Of a DNA stretch of 64,000 bases, positions 1 through 11,779 are shown piece by piece. The notes beneath the pieces were generated by a model. It saw only the letters and a list, made by a program, of their open reading frames with translations, searched no databases and was not told the DNA's origin. The stretch comes from Viscum album (Eukaryota > Streptophyta > Magnoliopsida > Santalales > Viscaceae): NCBI GenBank assembly GCA_963277665.1, contig OY728133.1:389931962-389995961 (forward strand), written 5' to 3'. Made by a program: the position numbers and the translations under genes. The number at the start of each line of letters is the position of its first letter. The stretch's first letter is position 1.

Positions 1-400
1 TAAATACATTAATATGTAATATATCTGTCTATGAAAATATGTATATATATTTATAAATAAATATATAAATACACTTTTGTGTTTTTTACATGCCTTTGAT
101 ATAAATGCATTTATAATTATATACAATCATAATTTTATTTAAATATATGTAAATTAATAATTTATAGTGCTTTGTAGAAAATATATATAAACATATACCT
201 ATATATTTATATTTATATTTATATTTATAAGCATATACATATTTAGATATATGTATTAATACAAATGTATAATATAATTTATATAAATATATATATAGGT
301 TATATATTTAATGCGTTTAAAAAAATACTTCAAATAATATTTATTTTAATAAACATGTATATATATATATAACAATATGAATAAATAATATAGAAAATGA
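1..400. repeat. AT-rich low-complexity leader with TA microsatellite
   Basis: The first 400 bases are almost pure A/T with many tatata runs, including a (TA)n tract near 355-372. No reading frame or motif is recognisable. It may be the interior of the DNA transposon whose end is proposed at about 1,111, but nothing in it shows this directly. Confidence 0.6.
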
Positions 401-574
401 TTTACCTGAGTGTTTAAGACAGGTAACATCAAGTCCTTGGAACCCAAGGTCGAATAAGCTAGGATTCAATTTTACAGAAGTCACAGGTGGGTTATTAATG
501 TGGGGATGGATATATGAGACTTGTGTAGACATGGTCCGTGAGAGGGGGAAATCACTTACACAAGTGAACCAGAG

Positions 575-672
575 AGGAACGAGGGAACCAGACATATAAA
601 AAAAGTGAAAAGTGGGGAACCTGAAATATAAAAAAAGTGGGGAACCAGACATATAGAAAAAGAAAAAAGTGG
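575..672. repeat. Short tandem repeat, about 30 bp x 3
   Basis: The phrase ggaaccagacatata followed by an A-run and gtggg recurs three times with small changes (ggaacctgaaatata in the middle copy). A 149-codon open frame on the minus strand (341-790) runs over this repeat, but it has no recognisable domain and is biased to F, P and S by the repeat itself, so I do not call it a gene. Confidence 0.6.
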
Positions 673-751
673 TGGCTAGATATGGGGTAGGTTTGAGGAA
701 GTGGGGGGGACTAGATAGGAGTTTCTGGGCTCGATGGGTAAAAACAAAAGT

Positions 752-1111
752 CTGCGGTGGTTGAAAAACCACCACTAAAATAGTCATCAATTAGGTATGG
801 TTAAAACTGCCACTAAATTGGGTCCAATATCTCAATTAGGGACGATTTTAACTTCTCCAAAATAATACATGAATTAGGGGTGGTTAAAAACACCCATATT
901 TAATCTTTACCTTGAAAAATTATTTCAAAATAGTAGGGGGTTATAACCCCCTCTAAAATAACCACAACAAAAATATAAATCATTTATGAGTAGTTAACCA
1001 AAACCACCCCTAACAATATAGGAAGGGAACATTAGAGGTGTTTTTTCATAACCACCACTAATGTTTTTAAAGGGGGTTATAACCCCCTCTAATATGGGTA
1101 TTTTTTTAGAG
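752..1111. mobile_element. Subterminal palindrome array, probable right end of a CACTA-like DNA transposon
   Basis: At least seven short imperfect palindromes follow one another here. They share the plan aggGGTGGTT...AACCACCccta: for example gcggtggttgaaaaaccacc near 755, gggggttataaccccct near 945, and the same again near 1,075. Arrays of short inverted repeats next to the terminus are a known feature of En/Spm and some Mutator-type elements. The array ends at tttttttagag (1,101-1,111), one base from the CACTA terminal form ending TAGTG. The rest of the element would lie to the left, beyond the window. Assignment to CACTA is inference; the palindromes are seen directly. Confidence 0.4.
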
Positions 1112-2200
1112 ATATCATAACCCATTAAAAGTAAATGGGATTCTTAAACATTTCATTATACCATAACTCGTAGTTACCAAACGGGTTCCATAGAATAATC
1201 CTTAAGTCATTATTATCATAATCCATCCAAATATTTAATGTCAATTGAATAATTATATCATATTCCAATAAAATCATAAGTAACATCAAATAATTTTATC
1301 TTAGATGAAAATACCATTAAAATATAGTTGGAATATTTCTTAATTAAATAACATTTTCATTTTGAATTCATTTCATTAAAATATAAAAATTTCAGAAATA
1401 TTTAGGAAAAAATTTTCATTAAAATAAAACATGTAAACTGGTAAATAAATCTTCAAAAAAATAATCTTTCATGATAGTAGGAAATTTATTTCATGCTATG
1501 TATCTGAAAACAAATATTCCTTTTACATTTTTATTGAATAGTTAAATTTTACTTTTTTGGAAAATGTAAAGAAGATTAATTTTAAACCATTTGTAAAATA
1601 TTAAACATGGGTATAAATGACTTTAAAAAAATCATAGTATAATATAAAAAATTTTCTTTAAAATATTTTTGGAAAACATGGACATGGAAGAGAATGGTTT
1701 TTCAACGAAATAGAAAAATAATGTAAATTTTCCATAAAAACATTCTATCAGTTTCTTGAGTTAATAAAGAGAGGAAAATGAAATGAAACATTTATTATCA
1801 ATAATAATCATTATATAATATATTTTATGTTAATATTGATAGGTATATTAGGTTATTACATCGTAAAAAACATAACCATAATTAATACAGGTAAACAATG
1901 ATATTATAACATAAAACCCTAAACTCGAGTTCCACTTTCTTTGAAAATTATCAATCATTTTATATAATAAATTTAAATTTATTATAATTCTAAAAAAAAC
2001 ATTTATTTAATTTTAATATCATATAAGATCCATTTATCACATTTTCACTCTCATTTATTAATTATCACTTATTAAAAGTTTGATTTTTGTGTGTAATGTT
2101 GTTTGGTTTTTTATAAGATTTTTTTTCAGTAATTCGGGTACATTAAATTTTATCATGGTTCTATAATTTAAAATATTTTAATAATTATATAAATATCATA
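1112..2200. other. AT-rich stretch without recognisable feature
   Basis: No coding frame, repeat family or regulatory signal could be recognised in this interval. It is decayed AT-rich sequence, and could include the U5 part of the minus-strand LTR proposed next to it. Confidence 0.5.
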
Positions 2201-4230
2201 TATATTCATTATATATACATTTAGAGTCATTTATTAATGTTAAAGATAGAAAAATTAATTACATTATCCATAGAGACGGTAGGTCGTACATAAACATAAA
2301 CATTGTTTTCATTTTTCAATCTATGTAATCATAGAGTGGAATATAATTATTCCCATTTCAAGAAAAATTATTATATCATATAAATTTTATATTTATATTA
2401 AACCCACATATATTATAATCAATGTAAAACAGAAATGGAAAACGTGTCACATCACTTTTTGGAGGTGGTAATCCACACGTACGCACGAGCAACATTACCG
2501 TTTTGCAAATCATTATAAGGTAATAAGATATATATTATGTTATCACAAAAAAACTATTATTATAACATAAATATTATATATAATAATTAAAACCATCCAA
2601 ATACCAATCCTTAAATTATGGTGATAAATAATGAACTTTATCTCTATGTGGAGATGGGAAGCTTTACTCACTCATGAGCACTAATTTGGCATCCTATTAG
2701 TTGGGAAAGAGGGTGGATAATTGTAATTTAATATTAATTATAAAATTCAAATATATTTAGGATATTAAAATTATTATTTTATTATAAATAACATATATTT
2801 TGGGGATGTAAACTAATAATTAAAATGAAAGTGATCACTTAAGGTGATTAACTCTTATTTGAATGAAGTTCCTTAAATACCCTCTTAAGGATACCATGGA
2901 TGGTATTTTTAGAATACCAAAACCTATAGAATATGTATATGGGTGTTTATAAGATAATTTTTTACATTTTGGTCAATATAGGGGGCTCAATGTGGTGCAA
3001 AGAAGAAAATGCGTGGTTTCCTTTTATAAGGGAGAAAGAGGAGCCACTTGGAATTTCCAAAAATATTAAAATATAATAAAGTAATTTACAGGAAAAATTA
3101 TACCAAATGGACATTAATTTTAAGATAAATAGGTTAGGGTATAAATAAAATCATCTAATGATATTTATACAGGTTTTGGTTTCATTTAAAAGATTATATT
3201 TTTTATTAACCCCTTAATAATTTTTGTCCTTAGCTTCGGTGACATATATTTCAATATTAAAGGTTTAAAAATGTTACCATAAATAGAAAAATTACTAATA
3301 AATTCACCAAATTTTATTTAATCAATAAAATTCCATTCACCTAGATAAATATAATATTTTTATGAATTATGATTTTTTTAATAAAATACTGTTTATTGTA
3401 AAATATCATAAATTTCAATTTTGAAACTATTTGTTAAATTTAAATTTAATGACACCAAAAAATATGGAATTAGAATATAATATTTTCACACATACCAAAT
3501 ATATCATATGAATCTAATTTTTTTGAATTGAAATACTTCACTAAAAATATATTACTTTTATGATTTTTAAAATCATTTAACGTATTTTATTTATTAATTG
3601 AATAAATATAATGTTAGGTTTATGTATGAATTTAAGGTAATTACTCAATAACTAAAAATTATAAACAAATTAATGTAATAAAAATAATAATTAATATTTA
3701 AATTAACTATTTTGAACTGAACATATCCTCATTTTACCTTTAATTAGAAATTTTAGAGATATTAAAGTCAAGGTAGTGGCATTTATTTATTTATTTATTT
3801 ATTAAATTAATATAAGGGTGACAATTAGAGAATTATGAAAAAAATGAACATATATTCATAAATTGGAAACAAATTTCCAAACACTACTCATAAAATAGGA
3901 TAAAGGAAATTGTTGGATTAATTGTAAAGCCTTGTCACAAATTTTTAACCCTATTTTACCTGTTTTATCCTTCCTGAGGTGCAAAAAATTTACCATGGTT
4001 ACTATTAATATTGACTAGATATAAAATGAGACTATTTAAAAAAAATTACCTACTTTATTAAAAATAGTGGATTGATTTTTCAATATTCAAATTTTTTATA
4101 TGGATGAAATTGATTATAAAATAAGCATGAAAAACATGATGAAAACCAGTTTTTAGAAAATTAATTTTTTATATATAAAACTGGAATTGTTTTTTATCAC
4201 ATGCCTAGAAAAAATATCATATGAATGTTA
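2200..4230 (-). mobile_element. Degenerate minus-strand copy of the long copia-type LTR
   Basis: Read on the minus strand, several blocks resemble the plus-strand LTRs at 26.7-30.4 kb and 39.2-43.9 kb. Bases 3,890-4,170 reversed resemble 27,420-27,740 (shared phrases around ggtaaa, gggataagac/gacaaggcttt and tttatcctatt). Reversed 2,455-2,500 (cgtgcgtacgtgtggattac) resembles 40,895-40,925, and reversed 2,265-2,305 resembles 41,280-41,320, in the same order. Reversed 3,030-3,040 gives ttataaaagg, like the TATA box at 40,543. The borders are not defined and the divergence is high, so this is a relic, perhaps a solo LTR or a fragment. Confidence 0.45.
3781..3804. repeat. (ATTT)n microsatellite
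   Basis: Six units of attt in a row; a simple-sequence tract inside AT-rich debris. Confidence 0.85.
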
Positions 4231-4460
4231 AATTTTCTTATTAAATATATAACATATAAATTTCATTAATATCATTCACCAATAATATTTATTTTTAATT
4301 TTTATAATACAATGTGTTCATAATTTGTTTTAGAAAAACAAATCATTTTTTTCAAAATGATTTTATATTTTCATGTATAATTAATTTTTAACCAATTAAT
4401 TAATTTTATAAATATTTAAACCATACATTTTTTCATAGATTATTTATTAATATTAATACA

Positions 4461-5930
4461 TGTTAAGTCAAAAGTCACTTTTTTGACTTTTCCATTCCTT
4501 TTGTTTTGAAAATCTCAAACTCTTTCTTAAATATTTAATTTCCAAATATTTCATGTCCAAAGTATTTTATCAATGTTTCCATAAGAATATTTATTTAATT
4601 TTATCATACTTACATTATGTCATTTGAAATATCAAAATGAATATTTTGTCATTAAAATTATTTATAATGAGTATGGATATGACAAATATCTTACTCATGA
4701 AAACTATCTTAGTGAAAAACCTCCATGATTATCATACTGAGCAAGGATATGGTTTATATAATATGCATCATTTTAAAATCTATCATTCTGTCTAGTCTTT
4801 CATAGTAACATGTTTTTCATAATTATATGATATCAATATAGATCGTAATAACACTAATAACTATTATCATGGGACTCATTTCAATTTACATTTAATACCC
4901 AGAAAACATAATCATAATGCTAGGAAATATTTTAAATCAAAATAATGTCATGCACTATGTGTTAATCAAAATATGTTCATTCATTCAGTTATTATATGAC
5001 CCTTGTAGTTCCAGGTCTGCAGGTCCTCCAGAAATTCTCAATAGAAATCAGACCGTCTCAGATCAAGATGATCGTTGGTATGAACACCTATAAATACCAT
5101 GTCATTTAAACCCATAAGAGAGATGATTGATGCTACAGATGATAGAGACACTGTTCAACATCTCTAATAAATTAACTATTGTGTTAGAACTCTGAAGTTT
5201 ACACAAGTGAATTTCTTATTCCTTTTCCTTGTAATCTTAGAGTTCTTAATTGCTTTGTGTGGCACCGATTATAGTGATTATGATCGAGGGATTTCAAGGA
5301 TATGAAGAAAGAAGAGCCAATCACCTTCTTGATTTAGGGCTTCCAGGGATTGGAAGACAGACCAAAACCAATCATCATATTAAGGTCTTAACCAGGTATA
5401 GGTAATACAAACTTTCAAGAAAGAATAAATCAATGGACATTTATCCTATGTTATTAGAAACCATTATCTTTGGGTTAAATGAATTCAATATTCATTTAAT
5501 TTTATTTTAATTTCCACAACTATTATAATTGAAATTGAATTATTTTATATCTTCATTTATCTATTTTTATTCTATTTATCATAATTTATTTGATTATGAT
5601 AATTTTTTATTACATTGTGAATACAATTTTTGTGACTATGATTAAATCATTAATTCTAAATATGATTCTATATGCTTTAAGGTAGAATAATTTTATTTAT
5701 GATCTGTAACTCTATAATAATATCAAAATCAACCTAATTATGATATCTTTATTACCATATCCAAGGGCTAGTTCACTTTTTGTTTAATTATGAAGGTGTT
5801 TTTGTGAGTATTATATGTTTAATTATATTAAATAAAGTTTTTCTGAAGATTAAAAATGAATGTTTTTAAACATAAAATTCACCCCTTCCCTCTTGTATTT
5901 CTCCATCTGCATATAAATTTTGATCCAAAA
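4461..5930 (+). repeat. 5' LTR of the SIRE-type element
   Basis: It starts TGTTAAGTCAAAAGTC and aligns over its whole length with 22,715-24,175, e.g. aatatttaatttc near the start, the block gattatgatcgagg near 5,279 (23,526), and the tail atccaaaa next to the PBS. Length is 1,470 bp against 1,461 bp for the partner. Many differences between the two copies show an old insertion. Confidence 0.9.
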
Positions 5931-5932
5931 AT

Positions 5933-5944
5933 TGGTATTAAAGC
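5933..5944 (+). promoter_or_regulatory. Primer-binding site (initiator Met tRNA)
   Basis: TGGTATTAAAGC directly follows the 5' LTR. It differs by two bases from TGGTATCAGAGC, the usual plant PBS complementary to the 3' end of initiator methionine tRNA, and it fixes the LTR/interior border. Confidence 0.85.
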
Positions 5945-6081
5945 AGGTTTCCACTGCTCAAATACTTAGTATTTGATTTAAATTAACATGTTAGTTTTAT
6001 TTACTTTTATAAGCTTTTTTTATAAATATTTTTTACACTAACCTGTATTGTGGAAATGAATTTTTTTATCTTTATTAAAAG

Positions 6082-7400
6082 ATGGACAAAATAAATCTTG
6101 GTTGCATAGACTAGAAAAATCCTAACAAACTAATAATATTCAATGGTAATGATTATTGAAATTAGTGGGATATAATAAAGGATTTTTTGATCAAAATAGG
6201 ATTTGATTATTTTTTATTCTAACTAGTGAATAAAAAATTCATGATTAAGAAATCAGAACATTTACCAATCGTGAAAAGATTGAATATATTATAAATTACA
6301 AGGTATGTAATACTTTATTATTTTTAATGAACAGAAACATATATATCTAGATTTAATCTTGTGAAGATTCCAACAGTATTTGGAAGAAGATAAAAATCAC
6401 TCATTTTGGAACTTGTAATTTTGTTTAACCTAGAAGAGATATGTTAAGAGCTGATTATCAACCTTTTGAATTTTTTTATGGTGAGCCTATTGTTAAGGTA
6501 AAAGAAATGTTTACGAAATTTTTTTATAGTTTAAAATATATGGGTGAAAAAAGATTGGGGGATGAAGTTGTTGTTAAAAAGATCAATAATATGATGACCA
6601 ATGAATGATAATGAAAGAGAACATCAGTTGATGAGTCCCGGAAAATTAAAAATCATACACTTAATGATTTATTTAGAACTCTTTTACAGACGTTGAGAAG
6701 GAAAATAGAAATAATAGGGTAGTTTCATTTACTTATACTTGAAATCCAATAAAATATCAATCTCTTGAGAAGGATTTTAAATATTCAAAGACAAAGGTTT
6801 TTACTCAATCAAATTCAATTGTTTCTGAACGTTCTTAGAATGAGTTGGCCAATATTTCTTAAAGAATGAAAAATACTTTTTGTAAAAAGGATTTGTAGTT
6901 TTGTTAGAAAAAAATTAATAAGGAAAGAAATAACAAGAAATGTTATGAAGATACCTGTTACTAATGTAAAAGTTTTATAGACATAAGAACCGATTATATA
7001 AATCTAAAATGGAAAGATATAAAGGAAATGAATTTTGATAGAAATTAGATAAATTATTACAAGGAAAAAAGGAAATATGGTCTCGAAAGCTAATGAAACT
7101 TATAGTGATAGTGGAGGAGATTATTTTGATGATTCATCAAATAATTATAAATACTGAAAAAAGAATATTGGTCTCTATTTCCGAATACATTTTCAAAATC
7201 AATATCTTGTCCCTAAGGTACACCGTTTTGATTATTTAACAAATATGTATTTAAATGAAAACTATCATGATGAGAGGGGTTTTTATTTATTCTATTAAAG
7301 TAACTTATTTAGAAGAAGATAATAATTTACCTTATTATGAATATGTCTCTAGATTTTATAAATTTCATGAAAATGAAAATTATAAAGTCAGTAAGAAACA
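6082..7400 (+). pseudogene. gag: gag (capsid/nucleocapsid) relic of the SIRE-type element
   Basis: Gag would form the virus-like particle that packages the element RNA. A start MDKINLG lies at 6,082, about 140 bases after the PBS. Conceptual pieces in shifting frames match copia gag, including one around ADYQPFEFF / EPIVKVKEMF (about 6,450-6,510). A worn CCHC zinc knuckle is near 6,940-7,010, where CYxDTCYxCKSF...RTDY stands for the usual CYxCGxxGHxxxxC. The usual acidic segment after the knuckle follows (SDSGGDYFDDSSNN near 7,110). Stops and frameshifts occur throughout, so no protein can be made. Identification rests on order, spacing and the zinc-knuckle remnant. Confidence 0.75.
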
Positions 7401-8400
7401 TGAGGATGAAAATTAAAGAATAATTTTTTTTGGAAAAACAAGTATCAGATCCTTCAATAGATTTTGATAAGAAATTTTTTTCAATTTATTCTATATCTGA
7501 AAACATTGAAAATGACTATTCTAATAAGGATAAGCATTCAAAAGATTTTGAAATATTCGTTTTAGAGAAAATTCTTTTAAAAACAAAAATCACTTCTAAA
7601 ACTGATACTAATGTGGATATGAATTTAGTTTTAAAACCATACTCTAAATTTTTTTATCTAACTAAAATATTATCAAACATTACCACTAGTAAGGATAGAT
7701 TTGAAAAAATTTATAAACAACCCCATCCTTAAGGTAAAAGTATTGGAATTGTATATACTCATTAGAAAACTTTTTTAGTAACAATTATTGTGTTCTTGAA
7801 AATGGACCCTTTTTCAAAAAATGTCCAAGTGGAGGTGAATATAATAAAAAAATTTCTTAAAATAAAATGAAATATTTAGGATTTCACAAAGAACATTTTT
7901 CAAAACAAATGTGGATTCCGAATATTTTTTCCCCTTCCATTTGTAAACCCATGAATTTATGGGTTCCAGAAATCTAATTATTTTATTTTTATGAAAATAA
8001 AAGAAGTACCAAGACCAATAATACATGGTATATAGAGAGTGGTTGTTCCGAAAATATGGTTGGTAACCATTATTTCTTTGAATAGATTATCTTAATGAAG
8101 GGTATAAGAGTTACTTTCTGTGATAATGCTCAAACAATGATTTTTGGTATGGGTAACATTATACTTCTTATAAAATCTTTAATTTGAAATTTTTTATTTG
8201 TAAAAGATCTTAACCAAAACCTTATATGCATTGGTAAATTATGTGATGAAGGTTACCTTGTGAATTTTTATACTGATAAATATATAGTACACAATTACAA
8301 GGATGAATTCATTCTTTCTACGCGTTGAAATGAGAATGATTAAGCACTAATCACAGAATACCTTATGAGACAAGACATACCTTTTATTACTGAAATGGAA
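7401..8400 (+). pseudogene. gag-pol linker and aspartic protease relic
   Basis: A 100-codon open stretch at 7,430-7,732 is charged and coiled-coil-like (many K, E, D, S and I), as is usual for the long linker between gag and protease in SIRE elements. Around 8,028-8,060 the translated phrase is YIESGCSENMVGN, matching the protease active-site region LDSGCSRHMTG. The catalytic Asp has become Glu. Next come the downstream protease/GAG-pre-integrase phrases RVTFCDNAQTMIFGMG and LICIGKLCDEGYLVNF. The frame is broken by stops. Family: retropepsin-like copia protease; role: cleavage of the Gag-Pol polyprotein. Confidence 0.75.
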
Positions 8401-9430
8401 GATCGATCTTAGTTATTCCATAGAAGGTTAGGACACTGTATTCTTAGAAACTTCTGTAAATTGAATAAGAAAATATTTGTTAAGGATCTACCAGAACTTA
8501 TATTTGATTCTTTAAAAGTTAGTAACCCTTGTCAATACATCAAGAAGCATAAGTCAGGCTTTAAATCTATTAGTGAAGTCTCAAATACTAATTATTCATC
8601 GTTAGTGAAAATGGTTTTTTTGGGTCCTAAAAAATTTGGGAGTATTGGATTCATGTGTAAAGTGTTTGATTTAGATGAAGAATACACTAGATATACATGG
8701 GTCTATTTTCTAGAAAATAAATGTGAGGCATTTTTTATTTTTAAAACATTCATTTCCAATATTAAATATGAGAAAAACCTTCCCCTAATAACTATCCATA
8801 GTGATCACAGTGGATAATTTTCAAACTCTTATTTTGAAAGATTATGTAATAAGAAAGGCATTACTCATGAATTTTCATCTCATAGAACTCCTAAAAAAAT
8901 AGTGTTTTGGAATGAAGAAATAATATTCTTTAGGAAATAAAAAACCATTTTGAGTGAATAACCAATTACCAAACACTTTTGGGGCGAATCTATTAGTATT
9001 TATTTTTATATTATAAATCTAGTCTAAATTCAACCATTTATTAATAAAACTCCTTAAGAATTATGGATAGGCCAAAACCAAAAGTTTTCTACTTCATATT
9101 ATTTGGATTCAATGTATTAATTTTGAATACAAAATATAATTTACACAAATTCACACCCAAAATCAAGGAAGTTATATTCTTAGGCTATTCTACTAATTTT
9201 AAGGAATATAGAGTTTTAAAAAAAATATTGTACTTTTGAAGAAATAGTACATGTTAAATTTGATGGAATATATCCTTTTTTTTATAAACAAACCCAAACA
9301 ATATCCTTGGATGTGTTTTCCAAAACTATTTTTCAAACTTTGATAAAATATTCTTTTAATAAGTAAAATACTCAAGAAATATTTTCTGAACTATTCACTC
9401 TAGAAGACATTCTGTCTTATGTTGATGAAC
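8401..9430 (+). pseudogene. Ty1/copia integrase relic
   Basis: Integrase would insert the cDNA into the host chromosome. The GAG-pre-integrase/zinc-binding region reads FHRRLGHCILRNFCKL followed by NPCQYIKKHKSGF (8,415-8,565), keeping the HHCC spacing except for one Cys changed to Asn or Ser. The open 118-codon stretch 8,461-8,817 then gives the catalytic core: the DLFGP motif decayed to FLGPKKFGS, then YTRYTWVYFLENKCEAF, and the second catalytic Asp in TIHSDHSG near 8,800. The phrase THEFSSHRTPKK follows, but the catalytic Glu region (usually GVVERKN) is lost. Downstream pieces include the copia FGCxAYxxxxxxxKFxxKxxxxxFLGYS region near 9,130-9,200 (EVIFLGYSTNFKEYR). Stops break the frame. 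Confidence 0.85.
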
Positions 9431-11090
9431 ATGTTCTACAAAACCCATGTCAATTGTTTCTTAAGAATAATCCCAGTAACAATATCACTAGTGATGTAAA
9501 TCATCATGTAAGGATTAAAATTTCTCTTATAAATGAAGTAAAACATCTTTATTTCCTTTCTCAATTTGAACATAAAATTACTGATGATACTTTTGGAGAT
9601 GAAAATTTTATTAAGGCTATGAATTATGAAATAAATGAATTTGAATGGAATAAATTTCATACCATGGTTAAAAAACCAAAAGAAAACTCTATAATTGGGG
9701 TAAAAATGATTTTCATAAATAAATGTGATGAAAATTGAATATTTATTAGAAATAAAGCAAGAATTGTTGGTAAAGTCTATAATCAACAAGTTGTAATAGA
9801 TTATAAATAAACATATACTTCAATTTCTATACATAATTATATTCATATACTATTAGCATTTAAGGTATTCCTTAATTTAAAAAATTTTGAATTGGTTTGG
9901 AGGTGTTATTTATTTAATGGATATGTTTAATAGGATGTTGTTGTTGAAAAAACTTTTGTTTTTGAAAACACAAAACATCCAGAATATTTTTATCAATTTA
10001 CCAATTATTTATATAGAATTAAACTATCCTCTAGGGACTGATATGATAGATTAATAGGATTTATGTTACAAAAAATTTATGGTAGGGTAACTACTAATCC
10101 AACTCTTTTTATAAAGAATGATAATAAAAATGTTTTTATTGTCCAAGTCTATATTGATGACATTATATTCAGATCAACTCAACAATATTTAATAGATTCA
10201 TTTTCAAATATTATGAAATATATGTTTTATATGAGTATGATGTGTGAGTTAACATTTTTTTCTTGGTTTTAAAATATCTTAAAAACCAGAACAAACAATA
10301 TATCTCAACATAAGTATATCAAATTAATTTTGAAAATGTATGGATATGACAATTCTAAATGTATTAAGACTCCAATTGACACCTCAAATACAATTGATAT
10401 TAACGAACTTGGGTAACATGTTGATCAAAAAAAATTTAGAGTTATGATAGGATGTTTACTATACATAGTTTAAATTCATCCATTCTCAATGTTTTTTGTA
10501 TTATTATGTCCAAGGTATTATGAAAATTTAAAGGAACCACATTTAAAAGCTGTAAAATGAATTTTTCGTTATTTAAAGAAAACTAAGGATTTATGACTTT
10601 TATATTTTTCAGGTAATGATTTTGAATTAATATTTTTTCAGATACCAACATTGGTGGTTATAGAATGGATAGAAAATATACATCTAGAACTAGTAATTTC
10701 TTAAGAGATTCATTGGCTTCTGGCTCTTGTAAGAAACAAAACTCGGTTGGACTTTACATTGTTGAAATCCAAATATGGGGTAGTTGGAAGTTGTTGTGCT
10801 ATAGTATTGTGGATGAAACACATAGTCACTAACTATGGAATTATTTTTACAAAAACTCAAGGAATTTTTGATAAACCAAGTGCCATTTCCTTTAGTAAAA
10901 ACCTGGATCATCACTCTGGTTAAAAAATATAAACATTAGGCAACACTTTTTTGGATATCACACATAAAAAGGATATATCATTTTACAATTTATTAGAATA
11001 CAAGAACAACTTGATGATATCATTATAAAACTATTACCTTATGACATATTTGAGTATATTAAACATAATATTGTAATAAACAATATAGAT
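9431..11090 (+). pseudogene. Ty1/copia reverse transcriptase and RNase H relic
   Basis: Reverse transcriptase would copy the element RNA into cDNA and RNase H would remove the RNA. The RT starts near 9,600 (ENFIKAMNYEINEFEWNKF, then IIGVKMIFINKCDEN), continues through VRNKARIVGKVYNQQ-like text, and holds an intact catalytic box YIDDIIF at 10,150-10,170. KYIKLILKMYGYDNSKCIKT and MIGCLLYIV follow. RNase H pieces run from about 10,610: the kk-N-S-V box is decayed, then GSCCAIVLWMKHIVTNYGI (about 10,790-10,840), FLDITHKKDI and QLDDIIIKLLPYDIFEY near 11,010-11,050 in place of QLADIFTKPL. Several stops and shifts separate the blocks. The order RT after integrase confirms copia type. Confidence 0.9.
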
Positions 11091-11189
11091 TAATCATTCA
11101 CATATCCTTCTAGTTTAAACTATCTCCAAAAATTATGTTACTCCTTTTGAAAAAGGTGGAGTACATATGTTTTGATTTTTTATATCATA

Positions 11190-11535
11190 TTTCCTTCTTC
11201 AAAAAATTTACTATTAATGAATTTTCATATTAAAAATTTTTTATACTCAATTTTTCTCATATTAAAAAATTTTATATTAAAATAATTTTGTATTCAATGT
11301 TTTTCATTCTTAATTTTTTTTGTATTAAAAAAATTTATTATTCAAAAATAATTATTTTCAAAATTTTTCATACTCAATTTTTTTGTATTGAAACCTCTTC
11401 ATACTCATTTTTTTGTATTCAAAATTATATCATACTAATTTTTTTTCCCATTAGAAAATTTTTCATACTCAAATTTTTTTCATATTAAAAAATTTTAATA
11501 TTAATTTTTTTTATTCAAAATTTTTTTACTGATGT
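11190..11535 (+). repeat. Degenerate AT-rich tandem repeat after pol
   Basis: Variants of ttcatactcaatttttttgtatt recur about every 25-40 bases from 11,220 to 11,530. The unit is loose, so I give no fixed period. It lies between the pol relic and the env-like frame, where SIRE elements usually have untranslated sequence. Confidence 0.55.
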
Positions 11536-11779
11536 TTTTTTTCAAACAAATACTTTTCAAAGAAAAAACTATCGAATTCAATAGATCTATCTAGAATATC
11601 AAAAATGTACAGTTCCTTATACCTTACCCTATTTCATTTATATTCTAATTTTTTATATTTATTTTAAAAAAATGTGATTCCTGTTGAATTTTATAACTTT
11701 ATTTAATTTTTTTAAACCCTTAAGATTTTAATTTTTTACCATTGGATATTTTTGGAAAAATATGAGCTATAGAATTTGA

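Noticed and set aside
341..790. 149-codon minus-strand open frame
   Set aside because: Translation is F/P/S-rich, follows a 30-bp tandem repeat and resembles no family I know.
7814..9789. Minus-strand open frames at 7,814-8,026 and 9,436-9,789
   Set aside because: They are antisense to the recognised pol relic of the SIRE element and have no family match.
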